Source: Thermoplasmatota archaeon (GTDB lineage: Archaea > Thermoplasmatota > E2 > DHVEG-1). Taken from it: a stretch of 21,861 nucleotides of DNA. The notes beneath the pieces are model-generated. The model ran no database searches, was not told the origin of the DNA, and saw only the letters and a list, made by a program, of their open reading frames with translations. The stretch covers positions 1 through 21,861 of the forward strand of contig JAUWIE010000036.1 of NCBI GenBank assembly GCA_030605515.1. The letters are read 5' to 3'. Both the position numbers and the translations under genes were made by a program. Below are positions 14,726-21,544 of the stretch, one piece after another (the stretch's first letter is position 1; the number at the start of each line of letters is the position of its first letter).

Positions 14726-16465
14726 TTATATTGGTTTAAATATACTTTGAGGGCTTTCGGATTTCAACCGTCCATAAAATTCTAAAACGTATCTATCTGT
14801 CATACCTGCAATAAAATCACATATTATTCTTTTGCTTTCTTTTTTAGATCCTAATTTTAAATAAATCTCTTTGTAATCATCCGGTAGTAACAAGTACCCA
14901 TCCGGTTTTTGTAATACGTCAAAAATCGTTTTTACAATTTCATATCCTCGATATTCTGGAATTTTTAATAAATTTGATGATATCAAAGATTTATATGTAA
15001 AGTGTTTTAGAACTTCAATTTCTTCTCTGATCCCATTTTCTATTTTTAACTTCATTAATTGAGGATGCTCGTTTATTTCATCTTCTATTTCTATACCCCC
15101 AACAAATTTTGCAACTAAACTGGATGTCAGCCTTATTCGATAATATCCATTTTTTATGAATTTTTTACTGTGTTCATTAAAATTTATGAATAATTCCAAA
15201 ATTTCTGGGTTTTTAGACTCAATTGTATATGACTCTTTAAAAGCATCTAAATTTAAAGGTTCAGTAAAAATCCTTCTAAAAATCCCTATTACATCCTTTT
15301 CCAAATAATCTTTTCTTTTTAAAGATTGATTTTCATTTAACTTTTTACTTATATATTCTCTTACTTCTTTTTTTGGGAAAATGCAATCGAAAAGTGAAAT
15401 AAATTCTCCCTTTAAGGCATCTTCTAGATCATAAGTAGAGTATGCGATATCATCTGCTATATCCATTATTTGACATTCAATAGTCTTAAATTTCTTGAAA
15501 TCTTTATCCCCTATAACATTCTCTTTAATTTTTTCAACAAATTCTTTTTCTGTTTTATAATATCCTTTTTGCAACTTAACTCGGTTATACCATCTTTTCA
15601 AAGTTTCGATAATTCTAGAACTATATTCTTTTAAAGAATCAGGTATTTTGATATTTTCTAAATTCTCCTTAAAAGATTCACATGGATATGCATTATCATT
15701 GATTATATTCTTTTCAATCAAAGTATTTTTTATATCTTCTTCAAAATCAATTATATCTGATAATTTCTTTAAATCATCTTCAATTAGTTTTTCTTTTTTA
15801 GTATCAATGAGGCTTTTTTCATATTTTTTTTCGATTTCTTTTTTTGTAATAATTTTCAAATCACTTAAAAATTGTTCTTCAGTTAATTGTTTATTTCTAT
15901 TGCGAATCATATTGTCATATTTTAGAATCGATGCTAAAGAACGATAAGTTAAATTTAATCCATATCGTAAATCCTTGCCTTTTTCTGTTATGCCAAAATC
16001 ATCACTTTTTTCATCTTTATCTTTTTTCTCTATTTTAGTTAATATCCTTAAGGTTTGTGCATTTCCTTCAAATCCTCCACATTTTGCCATACAGTCATCT
16101 AAGGCTTTTTCACCTTGATGCCCGAAAGGAGGATGGCCTAAATCATGTATCAGACCTGCCATTTCAACAATTTCGATATTAATTTTATTTTTTGACGGTT
16201 TAATTTTATTATTTAAATAAGAGGCTATTCCCTTACCAATTTGTGCAACTTCTAAAGAATGTGTTAGTCTATTTCTAAAGAAATCAGATTCACCAATAGG
16301 GAATAATTGAGATTTACCCTGTAATCTTCTAAATGCAGGGGAATGAATAATTCTACAGTAGTCCCTTCGGTAATCGTCTCTTGGTTCCTTATAGCCTAAG
16401 TCATAGAATTTATCATATTTTTGTGTATGATATCTTTTTTTGTCATTTTTTGAATATAAGGCCAT
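14726..16465 (-). CDS. dgt: HD-domain deoxyguanosinetriphosphate triphosphohydrolase-like protein (dGTPase)
   Basis: The 579-aa protein is a dGTPase-like HD phosphohydrolase. It has the N-terminal signature RDDYRRDYCRIIHSPAFRRL, the metal ligands NRLTHSLEVAQ (His69), AGLIHDLGHPPFGHQGE (His107, Asp108) and the distal Asp in IMDIADDIAYSTYDLEDAL. These enzymes release tripolyphosphate from dNTPs, and in bacteria some starve phage of dNTPs. ATG at 16465 is chosen over a TTG three codons earlier. A Lys/Glu-rich insert at about 180-290 lengthens it relative to the usual 430-500 aa. Upstream, on the same strand, are a 38-aa ORF and, past the insertion sequence, the VSR-like gene, suggesting a former operon. 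Its place in a defence island supports an antiviral role, which is inferred. Confidence 0.9.
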   Translation of the reverse strand: MALYSKNDKKRYHTQKYDKFYDLGYKEPRDDYRRDYCRIIHSPAFRRLQGKSQLFPIGESDFFRNRLTHSLEVAQIGKGIASYLNNKIKPSKNKINIEIVEMAGLIHDLGHPPFGHQGEKALDDCMAKCGGFEGNAQTLRILTKIEKKDKDEKSDDFGITEKGKDLRYGLNLTYRSLASILKYDNMIRNRNKQLTEEQFLSDLKIITKKEIEKKYEKSLIDTKKEKLIEDDLKKLSDIIDFEEDIKNTLIEKNIINDNAYPCESFKENLENIKIPDSLKEYSSRIIETLKRWYNRVKLQKGYYKTEKEFVEKIKENVIGDKDFKKFKTIECQIMDIADDIAYSTYDLEDALKGEFISLFDCIFPKKEVREYISKKLNENQSLKRKDYLEKDVIGIFRRIFTEPLNLDAFKESYTIESKNPEILELFINFNEHSKKFIKNGYYRIRLTSSLVAKFVGGIEIEDEINEHPQLMKLKIENGIREEIEVLKHFTYKSLISSNLLKIPEYRGYEIVKTIFDVLQKPDGYLLLPDDYKEIYLKLGSKKESKRIICDFIAGMTDRYVLEFYGRLKSESPQSIFKPI

Positions 16466-16502
16466 TATTACCAATTGAAAAACAAGTTACAAGTAAATAA
16501 TA

Positions 16503-16619
16503 TTATTCTCTATTTTTTCTCTCATTTAAAATAGGTTTATTCATTTCATGATATGCTATACTAATATCATTGTTTTTTAGACTTTTCTGAACGTATTCTA
16601 TTCTCTCTTTTTTGTTCAT
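16503..16619 (-). CDS. 38-aa ORF upstream of the dGTPase gene
   Basis: A small ORF starting at ATG 16619 encodes a charged, helix-prone peptide (MNKKERIEYVQKSLKNNDIS...) and ends 37 bases before the dGTPase start on the same strand. There is an AGG just before the ATG but no clear spacing for a ribosome binding site. The insertion sequence is 60 bases upstream. It may be a regulator or small partner of the dGTPase, or chance. No family is recognised. Confidence 0.35.
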   Translation of the reverse strand: MNKKERIEYVQKSLKNNDISIAYHEMNKPILNERKNRE

Positions 16620-16666
16620 CCTATACCTTATATATTATATTGTTTAGTAGTACTTAATTTTTTTTA

Positions 16667-16679
16667 TATTTAATCAAAA
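16667..16679 (+). repeat. Left 13-bp target-site duplication of the IS
   Basis: TATTTAATCAAAA at 16667-16679 is repeated exactly at 17673-17685, abutting the two terminal inverted repeats. This shows a recent insertion; 13 bp is within the range known for IS481-family elements. Confidence 0.85.
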
Positions 16680-17672
16680 TTGTAGAGTACAAAAATTATT
16701 TCGTTTTGAATTACATACAGGGATGACAAAGCTTACAGACAAGAAAACAAGGTATATCTGCAAGCATGCTGACAGTGTTGGTGACTGTGCTACTAAAAGA
16801 TTAGCACAGCAGTATGATGTAAGTCCCAGGAGGATACAGCAATTGGTAAAGCAATACAAGCAAACAGGAAAGTTCCCTTGTTTGAACCATAATAGAAGGC
16901 CGAAAGGCAAGCCTCTTACCACTGTTGAGAAGGAGATCATTGATAAAACTTGGGAGGAAACTCGTTTTGGTGCAAGACTTCTATATCATGAACTCAAACA
17001 TAGAGGGTGCCATATCCCACATCATAAGATAAACAAGTATCTTCTCAAGGAGAAAAGAACACTTCCTAATCCTAATAAACAGAAGAAACGGAAACGATGC
17101 AGATATGAACGTGATCACAGTTTCTCGTTGATCCATGGTGACTGGCATCGAACATCTGTAGATCATCCTCATGTTATCATTTGGTTAGATGATGCTTCAA
17201 GATATGCTTTTGTTGGTGCTGAGTTCCCTGAAGCAACCGCGGAGCATAGCATCGAAACGTTTCAAAAAGTCATTGATCAAAGCAGTTTATTTCATGCTTT
17301 CATTAAAGATGTAAACACAGATCGTGGAACACAGTTTTACTCAAATCATCCAAATAGTACATCACAATTCCAAGAATTTCTCAAAGAGAATGAGATACGT
17401 CATGTTCCTTCTAAGAGAAATAACCCTCAGACAAATGGGAAATTGGAACGATTATGGTATGAATATGATAAACACCGATGGCGGTTTGAAACCATTGAAG
17501 AATTTATTCAATGGTATAACCATAGACTACATGGTTCATTATGGTTAGAAATAGGTGAAAACCCTTCTGATGCGTTGATACGAAAACTGGATCCAGGTAG
17601 TCTTTTAGGGTATTTTATGGAGTTGAAAATATGGAAGAGATAAATAGGCGAAATAATATTCGTACTCAACAA
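16680..17672 (+). mobile_element. Complete IS481-like insertion sequence (993 bp)
   Basis: The element is bounded by imperfect inverted repeats: TTGTAGAGTACAAAAATTAT at the left end (from 16680) and TTGTTGAGTACGAATATTAT read inward from 17672, with 21 of the first 24 positions identical. It contains one intact transposase gene and is flanked by 13-bp direct repeats. It sits between the VSR-like gene and the 38-aa ORF, splitting what looks like a co-directional cluster. The element is likely still active because ends, duplication and gene are all intact. Confidence 0.85.
16723..17643 (+). CDS. IS481-family-like DDE transposase
   Basis: The 306-aa transposase has an N-terminal helix-turn-helix (LAQQYDVSPRRIQQLVKQYK, 28-47) and an rve integrase core with the DDE triad in HGDWHRT (Asp140), NTDRGTQF (Asp200) and NNPQTNGKLERL (Glu242), followed by FIQWYNHRLHGSL. 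It catalyses cut-and-join movement of the surrounding element using the terminal repeats. The gene fills the element, beginning 43 bases inside the left end and stopping 29 bases before the right end. No frameshift or stop is present. Codon use is less AT-biased than neighbouring genes, which fits horizontal arrival. Confidence 0.9.
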   Translation: MTKLTDKKTRYICKHADSVGDCATKRLAQQYDVSPRRIQQLVKQYKQTGKFPCLNHNRRPKGKPLTTVEKEIIDKTWEETRFGARLLYHELKHRGCHIPHHKINKYLLKEKRTLPNPNKQKKRKRCRYERDHSFSLIHGDWHRTSVDHPHVIIWLDDASRYAFVGAEFPEATAEHSIETFQKVIDQSSLFHAFIKDVNTDRGTQFYSNHPNSTSQFQEFLKENEIRHVPSKRNNPQTNGKLERLWYEYDKHRWRFETIEEFIQWYNHRLHGSLWLEIGENPSDALIRKLDPGSLLGYFMELKIWKR

Positions 17673-17685
17673 TATTTAATCAAAA
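17673..17685 (+). repeat. Right 13-bp target-site duplication of the IS
   Basis: TATTTAATCAAAA directly after the right inverted repeat, identical to the left copy at 16667-16679. Confidence 0.85.
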
Positions 17686-17708
17686 TCTACCAGGTATGAT
17701 AATTTCAT

Positions 17709-18074
17709 TCAATTTTCTTTTTTGAGGATTTCATTTAATTTGTGATTTCTATAATTTGTAAAAAATTGAAGATAACTCATTAGATGACTCTTCCATTTAT
17801 CTGTTTCTTTATACACATGTAAAAATATTACGTTACACCCATTATTATCAAATATCCTTCTCCTATACTCATAATCAAACTTTTCTGAACCACAAACCTC
17901 TACATATATACCAAATGAGATTAGATAAAAATCAGGTGCCCATACCCTTGGTCTTTTGTTTTCATCCCAGATAAAAACAGGTTTCTCATAAGACCATTTA
18001 ATACCCATTTCTTTTAGCGCATTAGCTACTTCTTTTTCACATCTTGTCATATTATCATAAATTGATTCTTTCAT
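17709..18074 (-). CDS. VSR/PD-(D/E)XK-fold nuclease-like protein (121 aa)
   Basis: The small protein has the order of a VSR- or DUF559-like nuclease: helix with Glu13 (CEKEVANALKEMGIKWSYE), strand with WAPDFYL (Asp48), strand GIYVEVCG (Glu59, Cys61), then YEYRRRIFDNNGCNVIFLHV. The usual ExK is ExC here, so metal chemistry may be altered or a nearby Lys (SEK, 65) may substitute. Mismatch-type VSR enzymes nick DNA, while other members of the fold serve in mobile elements. GAGGTG 7 bases before the ATG is a good ribosome binding site. Without the insertion sequence the gene would lie about 80 bases upstream of the 38-aa ORF and dGTPase, all minus strand. Its substrate is unknown. Confidence 0.65.
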   Translation of the reverse strand: MKESIYDNMTRCEKEVANALKEMGIKWSYEKPVFIWDENKRPRVWAPDFYLISFGIYVEVCGSEKFDYEYRRRIFDNNGCNVIFLHVYKETDKWKSHLMSYLQFFTNYRNHKLNEILKKEN

Positions 18075-18135
18075 AATTCAACACCTCAGAAAAAGTGAAA
18101 AAAATTAGAAAACTTTTAGCGAGAGATGTTGAAAA

Positions 18136-18168
18136 ATCGAAAACCGGCAAAAACCGGTCTTTTTCGAT
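18136..18168. repeat. Hairpin in divergent intergenic region
   Basis: ATCGAAAACCGG (18136-18147) pairs with CCGGTCTTTTTCGAT (18154-18168) with a 3-base bulge and 6-base loop. It lies between the start sites of two divergent genes, so it is not in the place of a terminator; it might be an operator or structured element. Confidence 0.45.
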
Positions 18169-18175
18169 CAATTCT

Positions 18176-18229
18176 ACAGGAGAAAACAGGTAAGAGCCCC
18201 GCCAGGCTCGCTGACTTTAATCTGTTGAA
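18176..18229 (-). repeat. Palindromic repeat, copy A (with internal hairpin)
   Basis: Read on the minus strand it begins TTCAACAGAT and ends TTTCTCCTGT, the same ends as copies B and C. The interior differs and contains GAGCC-CCGCCA-GGCTC (18194-18209), a 5-bp hairpin. The string CCCGCCAGGCTCG in it also occurs at the far end of copy C but in the opposite relation to the repeat ends. Confidence 0.5.
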
Positions 18230-18308
18230 AAAAGCACGTCTACAAAACACTGTTCCAAGATTTTATATAATAATATTTATATTCAATTAACGTAAGGGGG
18301 TATTAATT

Positions 18309-19487
18309 ATCGAGAAAAAATCTATCGTAACGGTGTTGTTCATAACTCTTTTATTGATAACATTATCATTTTCTGGATGTATTCAAGAGGAAGAATCAAA
18401 TGATGAAAAGGAAACAATCAACAATATTGATGAACTTGATGTGTGCTCAATTCTACCAGATTGGAAAGATGGAGAATATCATGAATATTATAAGACAACC
18501 GATCTATTAAATGAATTTCAGATAAAATATCCGGATTTAGTAAATCTATTTTCAATAGGAGAAAGTGTTTTAGGGAAGAATATTTGGTGCATTAGAATAA
18601 CAAATGAAAAAAATAATCAGGTAAAATACAACTGTCTTATTGATGGTTGCATACATGGTTGCGAATGGGAAGCAGGAGAAGCTTGCTTGTATTTTGCTGA
18701 ATATCTTCTAATCAATTTTGGTAAAAACGAATCGATTACAAACATTCTTAATGTAACAGAAATTTATATAGTTCCTTTATTGAATCCTGATGGCAGACAA
18801 GCAGATGATAGATTTAATGCCAACGGAGTTGATTTGAATCGTAATTTTAATATTGATTTTGGTAGAATTAGAGGAGGTAGTTTACGAGTAGGGACAGTAC
18901 TTGGTAAAAAAGTTTTTACATACCGTGAATTTCCAAGACTTCATAAATGGTTTTCAAGTTTTCCTCGGTTTCTTTTAAACTGTGGAAGACGACCTTTTTC
19001 AGAGCCAGAAACTCAAGCTCTTAGAGATTTAACATATGAAATTGATAGTCATGATCTTTCTTTTTATTTAAACTGTCACACAGCTGTTCATAATATTGCT
19101 ACTCCATGGACTGCTTTTAATCCACCTTTTGAAATGACAAATCAAGAAAAAAAGATATTTACATATGTAAAAGAGTGGGTTGCAGAAAATACAGAATATG
19201 AAAATGCTGATCTGAGCTTTGAAGGCGAAGGTTATAAAGCAAGTGGCACTTCAACAGATTGGTGTTTTAAAGAATTTAAAGTTCCTTCATTTACATTTGA
19301 AATTCTCTCTCAAGATTATGAACCTGCAGCAGGTGGTGGAAAACATGATAGTCTTGTACATTGGATGAAGACTACACTTCCTGTTTTTATGTATCTTCTT
19401 GTAAATATTGAAAACCTACATGATTGGCAAATACCAGATATACAACCACCATTACCAGAAGACGTACCACCTACTCCACTTAGCTAG
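18309..19487 (+). CDS. M14-family zinc carboxypeptidase, predicted lipoprotein
   Basis: An extracytoplasmic metallocarboxypeptidase. Zinc ligands are in DGCIHGCEWEAGE (His and Glu) and YLNCHTAVHN (His); substrate-binding NPDGRQADDR and GVDLNRNF follow the M14 pattern; the catalytic Glu is in PSFTFEI. The N-terminus is a lipoprotein signal (FITLLLITLSFSGC), with the Cys available for anchoring, then an acidic linker. The first ordinary start in frame is GTG at 18333, but this would remove the basic n-region, EKKSIVTV, encoded just upstream. A GGGGG run at 18296-18300 lies 8 bases before an ATC at 18309 (and 5 before ATT at 18306), so translation probably begins at a non-standard codon, or an ATG has mutated. 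The C-terminus is Pro-rich. TTTATATAA at 18262-18270 is the likely TATA box. Confidence 0.85.
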   Translation: MEKKSIVTVLFITLLLITLSFSGCIQEEESNDEKETINNIDELDVCSILPDWKDGEYHEYYKTTDLLNEFQIKYPDLVNLFSIGESVLGKNIWCIRITNEKNNQVKYNCLIDGCIHGCEWEAGEACLYFAEYLLINFGKNESITNILNVTEIYIVPLLNPDGRQADDRFNANGVDLNRNFNIDFGRIRGGSLRVGTVLGKKVFTYREFPRLHKWFSSFPRFLLNCGRRPFSEPETQALRDLTYEIDSHDLSFYLNCHTAVHNIATPWTAFNPPFEMTNQEKKIFTYVKEWVAENTEYENADLSFEGEGYKASGTSTDWCFKEFKVPSFTFEILSQDYEPAAGGGKHDSLVHWMKTTLPVFMYLLVNIENLHDWQIPDIQPPLPEDVPPTPLS

Positions 19488-19494
19488 GTATTGC

Positions 19495-19580
19495 TTCAAC
19501 AGATAGCCACATACAAACAAAAAATAGACGTTCTAAATGCAGTATCTCTCCTGTAAAATCCCCTTAACCCGCCAGGCCCG
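19495..19580 (+). repeat. 86-bp repeat, copy B
   Basis: Begins TTCAACAGATAG eight bases after the peptidase stop and runs to CCCGCCAGGCCCG. It aligns without gaps to copy C (21545-21630) with 71 of 86 positions identical by my count. ACAG near the left end and CTGT at 19551 can pair as the base of a long stem. Confidence 0.75.
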
Positions 19581-19584
19581 TGGG

Positions 19585-19619
19585 ACCTGCTAGGGAATAA
19601 TTTCGGATACCTAGCAGGT
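19585..19619. repeat. 10-bp perfect inverted repeat
   Basis: ACCTGCTAGG (19585-19594) and CCTAGCAGGT (19610-19619) are exact reverse complements with a 15-base loop. A further TACCTAGCAAGT at 19668-19679 repeats the right arm with one change and is followed by a T-rich run. It may be a terminator or processing hairpin following the peptidase gene. Confidence 0.55.
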
Positions 19620-19717
19620 AGCCTCAAATGGAGAAAACACCCTTAATCCTACATTTTTAAGTATTCATACCTAGCAAGTTTTTACCAATATTATTAATAG
19701 ATTATAATCTAATTATT

Positions 19718-19762
19718 ATGAAACAAAAGAAAATAAGGAAGCACCCATGGATAACTATTTAA
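19718..19762 (+). pseudogene. 14-codon remnant of a secreted-protein start
   Basis: An ATG with the sequence MKQKKIRKHPWITI then stop. The basic-then-hydrophobic pattern resembles the first residues of an exported or membrane protein that has lost the rest. It follows an AT-rich, promoter-like segment with the palindrome AGATTATAATCT. It could equally be chance. Confidence 0.25.
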
Positions 19763-19903
19763 GTTAGAAGGTTGCTATAGCTACCAGAAAGAAATATAGA
19801 GATAAGAGTTTTTCATAACTTTAAATTTTCGAGTTTTTGAGATTTTTGTTTTTTTATTTTTTTATGCATTCCAGATGTAAACAGTCTGAGGAGGTGAAAA
19901 ACA

Positions 19904-20104
19904 ATGAAAGGAACAGTAAAATGGTTCAACGATAGAAAAGGCTTCGGATTCATAGAAGGTGAAGATGAAAAAGACATATTCGTTCATAGAAACTCTCTTA
20001 CAGAGGGGACCTATATAAATGACGGAGATCAAGTCGAATATGAATTAGAAGCTTCTGATAAGGGGCCACACGCTATAAATGTAAAGAAATTAGAAAATAA
20101 TTAA
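19904..20104 (+). CDS. cspA: Cold-shock-domain protein (CspA-like)
   Basis: A 66-aa single OB-fold protein with both RNA-binding motifs intact: KGFGFIEG (RNP1) and DIFVHRNSL (RNP2), plus the starting GTVKWFND. It binds single-stranded nucleic acid and acts as an RNA chaperone. The ribosome binding site GAGGAGGTG lies 6 bases upstream of the ATG, among the strongest in the window. It is followed by a hairpin and then Alba. Such proteins are mainly found in archaea that are not hyperthermophiles. Confidence 0.95.
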   Translation: MKGTVKWFNDRKGFGFIEGEDEKDIFVHRNSLTEGTYINDGDQVEYELEASDKGPHAINVKKLENN

Positions 20105-20135
20105 TGAAATAGCTAGCAAACATTCATAGTTAAAA

Positions 20136-20164
20136 AGCAATCTGGTCTAATAAATCAGGTTGCT
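20136..20164. terminator. Hairpin between cspA-like gene and alba
   Basis: AGCAATCTG (20136-20144) pairs with CAGGTTGCT (20156-20164) with one G-T pair and an 11-base loop; an A/T-rich tail follows. It lies between the cold-shock stop and the Alba start, so it may attenuate read-through or stabilise the upstream mRNA. Confidence 0.5.
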
Positions 20165-20200
20165 ATAAAAATTTTAACCGATTAAAAGGAGAAAAAGAAT

Positions 20201-20530
20201 ATGGCAGAAAAAACAACGAAAAAAAGTGAAACTGAAAAAGAAAAGGCAGATGATAACATTATATTTGTTGGACAGAAACCTCCAATGAGTTACGTACTTG
20301 CGGTAATAACGCAGTTTAATGGCAATGGTTCAAATGGAGTTATTTTAAAAGCAAGAGGCAGAGCGATAAGCACAGCTGTGGATACTGCAGAGATCGTACG
20401 AAACAGGTTTATGAAAGATGCAAAACTTAAAGATATAAAGATTGGAACAGAGAGCGTTACCAATGAAGAAGGCAGAGAGACTAATGTATCTTCAATTGAG
20501 ATATCTCTATCAGTTGATAAGAAGAAATAA
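20201..20530 (+). CDS. alba: Alba DNA/RNA-binding chromatin protein
   Basis: The 109-aa protein has an N-terminal charged extension of about 20 residues, then the Alba fold: NIIFVGQKPPMSYVLAV, a loop with the Gly/Asn-rich NGNGSNG, VILKARGRAISTAVDTAEIV, and the C-terminal SSIEISLSV strand. Residues KPPMSYV and KARGRAIS match the nucleic-acid-binding parts of the family. The usual acetylatable Lys pair (KK) after the start of the fold is reduced to a single Lys followed by Pro, as in many euryarchaeal forms. GGAG precedes the ATG. Alba compacts DNA and binds RNA as a dimer. It is a core chromosomal gene, marking the return from island to chromosome. Confidence 0.95.
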   Translation: MAEKTTKKSETEKEKADDNIIFVGQKPPMSYVLAVITQFNGNGSNGVILKARGRAISTAVDTAEIVRNRFMKDAKLKDIKIGTESVTNEEGRETNVSSIEISLSVDKKK

Positions 20531-20695
20531 TTGAGGAGATAATATGGTAAAAAATTGATGTGAAACTATATAAGCTATGCATGACGTTAGTATATAATAG
20601 AAAAGATAGAAACTTGAATTTTCACTTTTAATTTAAGATGGATTTAATTTTTTATTTTATAAAGCATTAAAAACAAATATAAACAGTGTGTAAAA

Positions 20696-20863
20696 ATGAG
20701 AAATAATAAAAGAAGAAATAATCAAATGAAGGAAAAATCAAGAATAATTAGATGTAAAACTCATAATCGACCTGTGTTCGAACATGAAGTTTGTTCTCAG
20801 TTTTCTTCAAAAAGTAATACAAGTAATCAGAATAATTGTGCAAATTGTACAAATTCGTTTTAG
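20696..20863 (+). CDS. 55-aa Cys-containing small protein
   Basis: A short ORF starting at ATG 20696 encodes a basic N-terminus (MRNNKRRNNQMKEK) and four Cys: Cys20, Cys33, Cys48 and Cys51, with CANC close to the end and HxE-rich residues between. This could form a zinc site. It lies between Alba and the second cold-shock gene on the same strand. There is no obvious ribosome binding site. No family recognised. Confidence 0.45.
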   Translation: MRNNKRRNNQMKEKSRIIRCKTHNRPVFEHEVCSQFSSKSNTSNQNNCANCTNSF

Positions 20864-20902
20864 TTTAATAAGTAAACTTATTCTAAAAAAGGAGATAGTT
20901 AT

Positions 20903-21097
20903 ATGAATGGAATTGTAAACTGGTATAGCGATAAAAAGAAGCATGGTTTAATTGAAGGAAAAGATGGAACGGATATAATCGTCCATGAACAAGACCTTCC
21001 ATTTTTAACAATACTTCATGCAGGAGATCATGTTAGATATTCCGTTGTAAAAACAATCAACGGATGCAAAGCAACAAAAGTTAACCAAATAATTTAA
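20903..21097 (+). CDS. Divergent cold-shock-domain protein
   Basis: A 64-aa OB-fold protein parallel to the first cold-shock gene, with NGIVNWYSDKKKHGLIEGKD and DIIVHEQDL. RNP1 has lost its aromatic residues (KHGLIEG in place of KGFGFIE), and the second motif keeps the His but not the Phe, so RNA binding should be weaker or altered. GGAG sits 9 bases before the ATG. It probably arose by duplication of a CspA-like gene. Whether it still binds RNA is open. Confidence 0.8.
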   Translation: MNGIVNWYSDKKKHGLIEGKDGTDIIVHEQDLPFLTILHAGDHVRYSVVKTINGCKATKVNQII

Positions 21098-21384
21098 AGA
21101 ATTTTAAAGATATTTATATTAGTTTAAAAATTAGCAAAAGCTGTGCAGATCCTGTATAATTATCATACATAATAAGCTCTTAGCTAAATAAAAGTTGATA
21201 GATGATAATATAAAATGACAGTTTAGCAGCATAAGTATATAAAGCTATAAGTACACTTATTATATGGGATGGGTGTTTTTCCAACATTCTGTTCAACTAT
21301 TTAATATAATTGAATCTAAATAAGCGATCAATTTTAATAAATAGTCTATGGCAAGAAAATAGTTATTATGTAGGCGAGTTTAAT
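21098..21384. other. Gene-free region with promoter-like sequence
   Basis: No ORF is supported; an in-frame TTG at 21310 would add 25 atypical residues to the next gene. GTATATAAAG (21235-21244) is TATA-like, and ATAAGT occurs at 21231-21236 and 21247-21252 with its reverse complement ACTTAT at 21255-21260, which may be an operator. Confidence 0.4.
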
Positions 21385-21543
21385 ATGATTAATATTAAAT
21401 GTAAAAAATGTGGCTGGACGCTCCCGTTCACAGCTAGAGCAAAAAAGGATAATGTTTGTGGTCGAAAGTCAGATGATGTAGAATGCCCTAAGTGTGGTAA
21501 ACTTTTGATACGAAAGGGCGGTAATGTTAACCGATGGTATTAA
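21385..21543 (+). CDS. 52-aa zinc-ribbon protein
   Basis: The protein begins MINIKCKKCGWTLPF and has two CxxC knuckles, KCKKCG and CPKCGK, with a further Cys in NVCGRK. This is a classic rubredoxin-like zinc ribbon. ATG at 21385 is used with an upstream AGGCGAG; a TTG at 21310 would give an extra unrelated N-terminus. Repeat copy C starts one base after the stop codon. No partner gene is visible; a nucleic-acid or protein interaction role is likely. Confidence 0.75.
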   Translation: MINIKCKKCGWTLPFTARAKKDNVCGRKSDDVECPKCGKLLIRKGGNVNRWY

Positions 21544-21544
21544 T

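Larger units (their letters stand above)
19488..19903. other. 416-base intergenic region after the peptidase
   Basis: This stretch holds repeat copy B (19495-19580), a perfect 10-bp inverted repeat (19585-19619), a partial third copy of that repeat at 19668-19679, a 12-bp palindrome AGATTATAATCT (19699-19710), a 14-codon gene remnant, and the leader of the cold-shock gene. No full-length ORF is present. Confidence 0.6.

Noticed and set aside
16674..16940. Minus-strand ORF overlapping the transposase start
   Set aside because: Antisense shadow of the transposase with no domain; the transposase frame carries all DDE residues.
18136..18168. Hairpin as a transcription terminator
   Set aside because: It lies upstream of both flanking divergent genes, so no transcript unit ends there.
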